A model generated the notes under the pieces. That model was not told where the DNA came from, did not search any database, and was given only the letters and a program-made list of their open reading frames with translations. A DNA stretch of 10,170 nt from contig JAAURZ010000042.1 in the NCBI GenBank assembly GCA_012031955.1, positions 1 to 10,170 on the forward strand. The letters run 5' to 3'. Numbering within the stretch: the stretch's first letter is position 1; each line of letters begins with the position of its first letter. A program made the position numbers and the translations under genes. Source of the stretch: Bacteroidia bacterium (GTDB taxonomy: Bacteria > Bacteroidota > Bacteroidia > Cytophagales > Cyclobacteriaceae). This document shows positions 6,635 to 10,170 of this stretch, one piece after another.

Positions 6635-9193
6635 TTAAAGATCGAACTGCATGCTGAAGTAGACGCCAAAACGTCGTGTCTCGGGTGTGAGATAGGAAAG
6701 GCGATGCACAAAGTCGACGCGGAAAAACTTGAAGATGTTTTCCACACCGTAGCCCAGCTCCACATACGGCCTGCCGGGCTGCAACGCGCCCACCGGGAGA
6801 TAGTCGGGATAGGTGACCGGGTCTGGTATGAGGCTTTTGTTGCGGTCGCTCATGCCGCCGTAAATTACGTTGGCAGTGCCCACAAGGCGCCATTTGAGCT
6901 TCTTCATAAGCGGAATACGGTTGAGCAGAAAACCTTCGAAGTGATGTTGGTACTGCAACGCGGCGTAACGATCGCTCACAAATTCGCCGTAATCCATGAG
7001 GTTGTATGTAACGCCTGAATAGAAAACCGACTGGTTGCCAAGGTGAAGGAGCAGCAGCGGATAGGGAATCTGATCAAATACATATTCGCCTGCCAGGTTC
7101 ATATAACCAACACCCAACGGGCCGAATTTGATGCGCTTGCTGAGGGAGAGTTTCAGCTTGTCGTAGTCGAAGTCGCTACCAAATACACCCTTAATGCCGT
7201 GTGTGTATCGCAGTGTGATAACAGGCCACCTTGTGGCGCCCAGGCTGATCCGGTCGTTGTCGTCCTGAAGGAAGAGTTCGTCGCGGGCGTAACGTGACTC
7301 AAGAATCACCTCGGCGGTCTCGTAGTTGTTCAGCACGTCGGAATTAACATCGTTGGGATTTTCGTAGTAGCCAAAATGAAACGTGGGCTTGAATGTAGTG
7401 TACCGTGCTGCAATGCGTTGTGAAAACCCCTTGAACAGCTCACGCTTGAAGTTGACCCGGTACTCATCGAAGTAGAAGCCGCGCCGGAAGAAACCGAAGC
7501 GTTGTGAAGCCAGAAAGAGGTAGTTATCAGCCAGGCTTTCTTCATCAATTCCTATTCTGCCAATGTCGCTGCGCGCACTGACGGTGAGGGTGGTCCATCG
7601 CTCGCGTGAGAGAATGTTCTGAACGAATGCGGAGTATTTGATCTTTTCGTCTTTAAAGCCGTAGCCAAACGAACCGCCAAGTATCCATTTGTTGCTGAAT
7701 CTGATGTTGGTTTTGAAGCCGCCCTGCACGCGCGCACCTTCTATGTTGTTGATGGCCACGAGCGACAGGTACGGACCGAGCAATAACTTGCCGGTCTTGT
7801 AGTAGCCGTTCACGATCACTTTCACAATGTCGGTATAGGTTCGCACCACCGGAATATTCTGGAGGGTGTCGATCATTTTGTACACGCTCTTTTCGGTGTC
7901 TGTAAGCGGCTCGTGGCGCAGGCTGTCCCACGCCTGGTCCGATTCATTCAGTCGCGCATCTTCTGCCATCACGATCGGGTGCTGATAGAAAGGCACATCG
8001 TAAGGTTGATTGACTACGACGTTGCGGTTGGAGGTGTAGAATTTTGCCAGCACACCGGCAGCACGATCGTTGATTTCGCCTATGTCGATAAGCACGCGGT
8101 TTTTCACGGGTATCCATGCACCGGACGCGGTAGGTTCCAGTTCTTGTTGTATGCGAATTTTCTCGACGAAGTTGAGGTTGGCCGCTTTGCCTACGGAGGC
8201 GTCGACTTGCTTGAGGGCGTATCCCTCTTTCGTGATCCAGATCGTTCCTGTAAAGGCCAGGTCTTGCGGACTACGGGGAAAAAAATCGAGGCGATAGCAG
8301 AAGTAGTCGCCGATGTACAAACTGTCGGTCAGGTCGTAGTCGTAGTAGATGCGCCAGCCGTCGGCGATGGGCGAAACAAATTCTTTTGTGACAATGTTTA
8401 GCCAGTTCTGGTAGAAATTGTATTCCTGAAATGATGAACCTACAAGTTGCGTCACGAAGGTGCCATCTTCCACACCCACGCCGTTCACTTTCGACTTCAG
8501 GATGTTCTCGTAGGTGAGTTTGGGATTGGTGCGGTAGTACACTTTCGACACGCTCTCGGATATGAACAGGGGCAGAATGGGCTTGCCGTCTTCACCTGCA
8601 ATGCGATCGACGCTGTCGAGCACTTGCGTGATCTTCTGCATTACTTTCTTCTGACGAAATTTGTCGGAAATATTGTCTACGTCAATTTCGATTTTGGTAT
8701 AGGTGTCGTACTCGTAGGCGGTAAGCTTTCGCTTGTCGTTGTTGTTCTTGTTGTCGACCACTCTACGGAGTATTTCGTAAGCCGGATTTTCACCCGCTTC
8801 AAAAACAAACTCCTGCAGCCTTGTTACGTCTTCTTCCAACTGAAAGTTGATCGTCTGCGCGGTGCCTTTCACGACCACCTTCTTTCTTACTTTGTAGCCG
8901 ATGTACGACGCCACGAGGGTATCGGTCGGTGTATTGGTTTTTATTTCAAAGTTGCCATCAAAATCGGTGGTGGTACCAATATTGGTGCCCTGCATCACAA
9001 CATTGACGAAAGGAATCGGGTCGCCGGAATTGGCGTCGGTCACTTTGCCCCTAACGACTGTTTCCTGCGCCTGAACTAATTGAGGTACAAGGAAAAGCGA
9101 CAGGATAATAAAAGGGAGACTGGCGATCGATCTGTATCGTACTGCGCGGCGCACAAAGGTGGTTTGTTGCACAAAAGTAATGATTAAACTCAT
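6635..9193 (-). CDS. DUF5686 outer-membrane protein with carboxypeptidase regulatory-like domain
   Basis: Large envelope protein of unknown function, typical of Bacteroidota. A hydrophobic signal segment (about 25-42) ends in LVQA-QE, so it is exported. A carboxypeptidase regulatory-like beta-sandwich (about 46-120) follows, with VRGKVTDANSGDPIPFVNV, GTTTDFDGNFEI and ASYIGYK. The DUF5686 core begins with GENPAYEILRRVVDNKN (about 134-150). The C-terminal half has alternating aromatic and polar strands (RFGFFRRGFYFDEYRVNFKR, RFGVYFSMQFDL), as expected of an outer-membrane beta-barrel; the barrel is inference. The regulatory domain resembles those of SusC-type proteins, but there is no plug domain and no SusD neighbour. 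The start is uncertain: ATG 9193 is listed as the longest ATG frame, but GTG 9154 gives a neater signal peptide (MRRAVRYRSIASLPF), and a promoter-like TACTTTTG lies between the two. Confidence 0.88.
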   Translation of the reverse strand: MSLIITFVQQTTFVRRAVRYRSIASLPFIILSLFLVPQLVQAQETVVRGKVTDANSGDPIPFVNVVMQGTNIGTTTDFDGNFEIKTNTPTDTLVASYIGYKVRKKVVVKGTAQTINFQLEEDVTRLQEFVFEAGENPAYEILRRVVDNKNNNDKRKLTAYEYDTYTKIEIDVDNISDKFRQKKVMQKITQVLDSVDRIAGEDGKPILPLFISESVSKVYYRTNPKLTYENILKSKVNGVGVEDGTFVTQLVGSSFQEYNFYQNWLNIVTKEFVSPIADGWRIYYDYDLTDSLYIGDYFCYRLDFFPRSPQDLAFTGTIWITKEGYALKQVDASVGKAANLNFVEKIRIQQELEPTASGAWIPVKNRVLIDIGEINDRAAGVLAKFYTSNRNVVVNQPYDVPFYQHPIVMAEDARLNESDQAWDSLRHEPLTDTEKSVYKMIDTLQNIPVVRTYTDIVKVIVNGYYKTGKLLLGPYLSLVAINNIEGARVQGGFKTNIRFSNKWILGGSFGYGFKDEKIKYSAFVQNILSRERWTTLTVSARSDIGRIGIDEESLADNYLFLASQRFGFFRRGFYFDEYRVNFKRELFKGFSQRIAARYTTFKPTFHFGYYENPNDVNSDVLNNYETAEVILESRYARDELFLQDDNDRISLGATRWPVITLRYTHGIKGVFGSDFDYDKLKLSLSKRIKFGPLGVGYMNLAGEYVFDQIPYPLLLLHLGNQSVFYSGVTYNLMDYGEFVSDRYAALQYQHHFEGFLLNRIPLMKKLKWRLVGTANVIYGGMSDRNKSLIPDPVTYPDYLPVGALQPGRPYVELGYGVENIFKFFRVDFVHRLSYLTPETRRFGVYFSMQFDL
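9172..9179 (-). promoter_or_regulatory. Possible -7 promoter element of the DUF5686 gene
   Basis: Minus-strand TACTTTTG is a perfect match to the Bacteroidota TAnnTTTG element. It lies inside the longest reading of the DUF5686 gene, 17 bases before GTG 9154. No clear TTTG is seen 18-20 bases upstream. If it is used, ATG 9193 would not be on that transcript. Confidence 0.35.
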
Positions 9194-9252
9194 CCCGCGG
9201 GAAGAAGGTTTCGACCAACTAATCCTCCGCCGGGTTATTTATGGTTTCTTTT

Positions 9253-9864
9253 TCACCCAGAAACCGGGGCGGTGTTCGGGAAAATGTAAAGGTCGAGCAC
9301 GGCCATTGGCCTGGCAAAATATTCGCGGGTGCGTACCCTTAGCGACTCTTCCGGTTCGCCTGCAGCCACGGCTACGGCGTCGATGCCATAGAAGTTGCTT
9401 ATAAATAGAGCCCGATAGCAGTGAAATGGTTGCGTGATGATAATAATATTGTTCTGACCGAATATTTCTTTACTGCGCACGATAGAATCCAGTGTACGCA
9501 GGCCGGCATAGTCGAGGGTGATGACGGAGTCTGGCACTCCCTTCTTGAGAAGTGCTTTCTGCATGGCGACGGGTTCGTTGTAGTACCGCGTGCGATTGTC
9601 GCCGCTTACGATGATGTGTCTCACTTTTCCCATGCGGTAAAGCTGGGCGGCGGTCTCGATGCGATTTTCAAAAAAAGGATTGGGTGTGCCTTTCACAGTC
9701 TTGTGGCTGGTGCCCAGCACCAGCGCCATACCGTTGTCGGCCAGCGACTGCGGGTCGTCTATCACTTTGTCATAGGTAGCCACAACCACCCAAACATTGC
9801 TGATAAGCACAAAAGTAAGAGCAAGCAAAAACAGAAACCAAAGACCTCGTTTCAATCGGCGCAT
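9253..9864 (-). CDS. SanA-like DUF218 membrane protein (YdcF/ElyC superfamily)
   Basis: A 203-residue protein numbered from ATG 9864. A basic N-terminus (MRRLKRG) and one hydrophobic helix (about 8-29) anchor it in the inner membrane, with the DUF218 domain probably periplasmic. The DUF218 blocks appear in order: ALVLGTS (47-53), NRIETAAQLYR (67-77), IIVSGDN (84-90), YNEPVAMQKALLKKGVP (95-111), DYAGLRTLDS (118-127) and TQPFHCYRALFISNFYG (144-160). The order and the GTS...FxNRIETA spacing resemble SanA, which affects envelope permeability to vancomycin in enterobacteria; ElyC relatives affect peptidoglycan and lipid-carrier metabolism. The biochemical activity is not established. A TTG at 9882 would add six residues, but it directly follows a TAnnTTTG match, so ATG 9864 is preferred. 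It begins 24 bases after the trmH-like stop. Confidence 0.88.
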   Translation of the reverse strand: MRRLKRGLWFLFLLALTFVLISNVWVVVATYDKVIDDPQSLADNGMALVLGTSHKTVKGTPNPFFENRIETAAQLYRMGKVRHIIVSGDNRTRYYNEPVAMQKALLKKGVPDSVITLDYAGLRTLDSIVRSKEIFGQNNIIIITQPFHCYRALFISNFYGIDAVAVAAGEPEESLRVRTREYFARPMAVLDLYIFPNTAPVSG

Positions 9865-9883
9865 AACACGGACTATAGACAAC

Positions 9884-9891
9884 CAAAGTTA
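9884..9891 (-). promoter_or_regulatory. Possible -7 promoter element of the SanA-like gene
   Basis: Minus-strand TAACTTTG is a perfect TAnnTTTG match, and its TAA is also the stop codon of the trmH-like gene. It lies 19 bases before ATG 9864, giving a short leader. No convincing TTTG occurs at the -33 position. Confidence 0.35.
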
Positions 9892-10170
9892 CTGAATTGT
9901 CTTGAGAAACTCCCGCTCGATAAGTTCCGAACGACGTACAATTTTTCGGTACCAATCCAGCCTCAGCCTTTCTTTTTCTTCTTGACTTAAATAATGATGT
10001 GCCGCCTGCTGTTTTACTTTGGCGAACAGGGTGGTGAGTGTAATCGCCACACTCACAGAAATATTGAGGCTTTCGGTGAATCCGACCATCGGGATCGTGA
10101 TTTTCTGATCGGCGTGTTGCAGCGCCGTATCGCTGAGCCCGCGCAGTTCGTTGCCAAATACCACGGCGGT
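9889..10170 (-). CDS. TrmH-family (SpoU) RNA 2'-O-methyltransferase, C-terminal part, cut by right edge
   Basis: The last 93 codons of a SPOUT-fold methyltransferase that moves a methyl group from S-adenosylmethionine to a ribose 2'-OH. Two family motifs are visible: VVFGNELRGLS (motif 2) and IPMVGFTESLNISVSVAITL (motif 3). Together they form the knotted cofactor pocket, and motif 3 carries the conserved Ser-Leu-Asn. The tail YLSQEEKERLRLDWYRKI resembles that of TrmH, which makes Gm18 in tRNA, more than 23S rRNA enzymes such as RlmB. The N-terminal half, including motif 1 with its catalytic Arg, is outside the window, so the exact substrate is not certain. The frame is open at the edge, and the stop TAA overlaps a promoter-like element for the next gene. 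Confidence 0.92.
   Translation of the reverse strand, partial: TAVVFGNELRGLSDTALQHADQKITIPMVGFTESLNISVSVAITLTTLFAKVKQQAAHHYLSQEEKERLRLDWYRKIVRRSELIEREFLKTIQ

Noticed and set aside
9193..9202. Palindrome TCCCGCGGGA before the DUF5686 gene as an operator or terminator
   Set aside because: It is only 10 bases with no loop or U tract, and such GC palindromes are expected by chance.

Overview
The window reads as a Bacteroidota chromosome segment, most likely from the class Cytophagia. The base composition is fairly balanced. The pointers are a DUF5686 outer-membrane protein with a carboxypeptidase-regulatory-like domain, an nSTAND1-transmembrane-coiled coil-WD40 gene of a type common in that phylum, few Shine-Dalgarno sequences, and several matches to the Bacteroidota -7 promoter element TAnnTTTG. 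All supported genes lie on the minus strand, so transcription runs from the right edge to the left. No tRNA, rRNA, CRISPR array, insertion sequence or phage gene was seen, and no gene-free stretch exceeds 300 bases.

Right part (10170 to 6635): the C-terminal end of a TrmH-type tRNA 2'-O-methyltransferase, cut by the window edge; a SanA-like DUF218 membrane protein; and a large DUF5686 outer-membrane protein with a signal peptide. The two downstream genes each have a TAnnTTTG match near their start, so they may be separately transcribed. These matches make the most upstream start codons doubtful.

Middle (6562 to 3284): the classic translation cluster thrS-infC-rpmI-rplT (threonyl-tRNA synthetase, IF-3, L35, L20), closed by a strong hairpin terminator. 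infC has no ATG, GTG or TTG at its conserved N-terminus and most plausibly starts at ATC (4554), as expected for a gene that IF-3 itself controls. thrS and infC carry the same 11-base promoter-like element at almost the same distance from their starts.

Left part (3157 to 1): one ancestral gene for an nSTAND1 ATPase, transmembrane helix, coiled coil and seven-bladed WD40 propeller, now split between reading frames. The coiled coil runs continuously only if one extra base is skipped near 1324 and another near 1260. As sequenced, the first ORF stops at 1280 and a second ORF can start at an overlapping ATGA (1283). This is a recent double frameshift, sequencing error, or a true two-gene split with translational coupling. 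It is the most unusual feature of the window. I found no convincing wholly new system; the rest is largely housekeeping.
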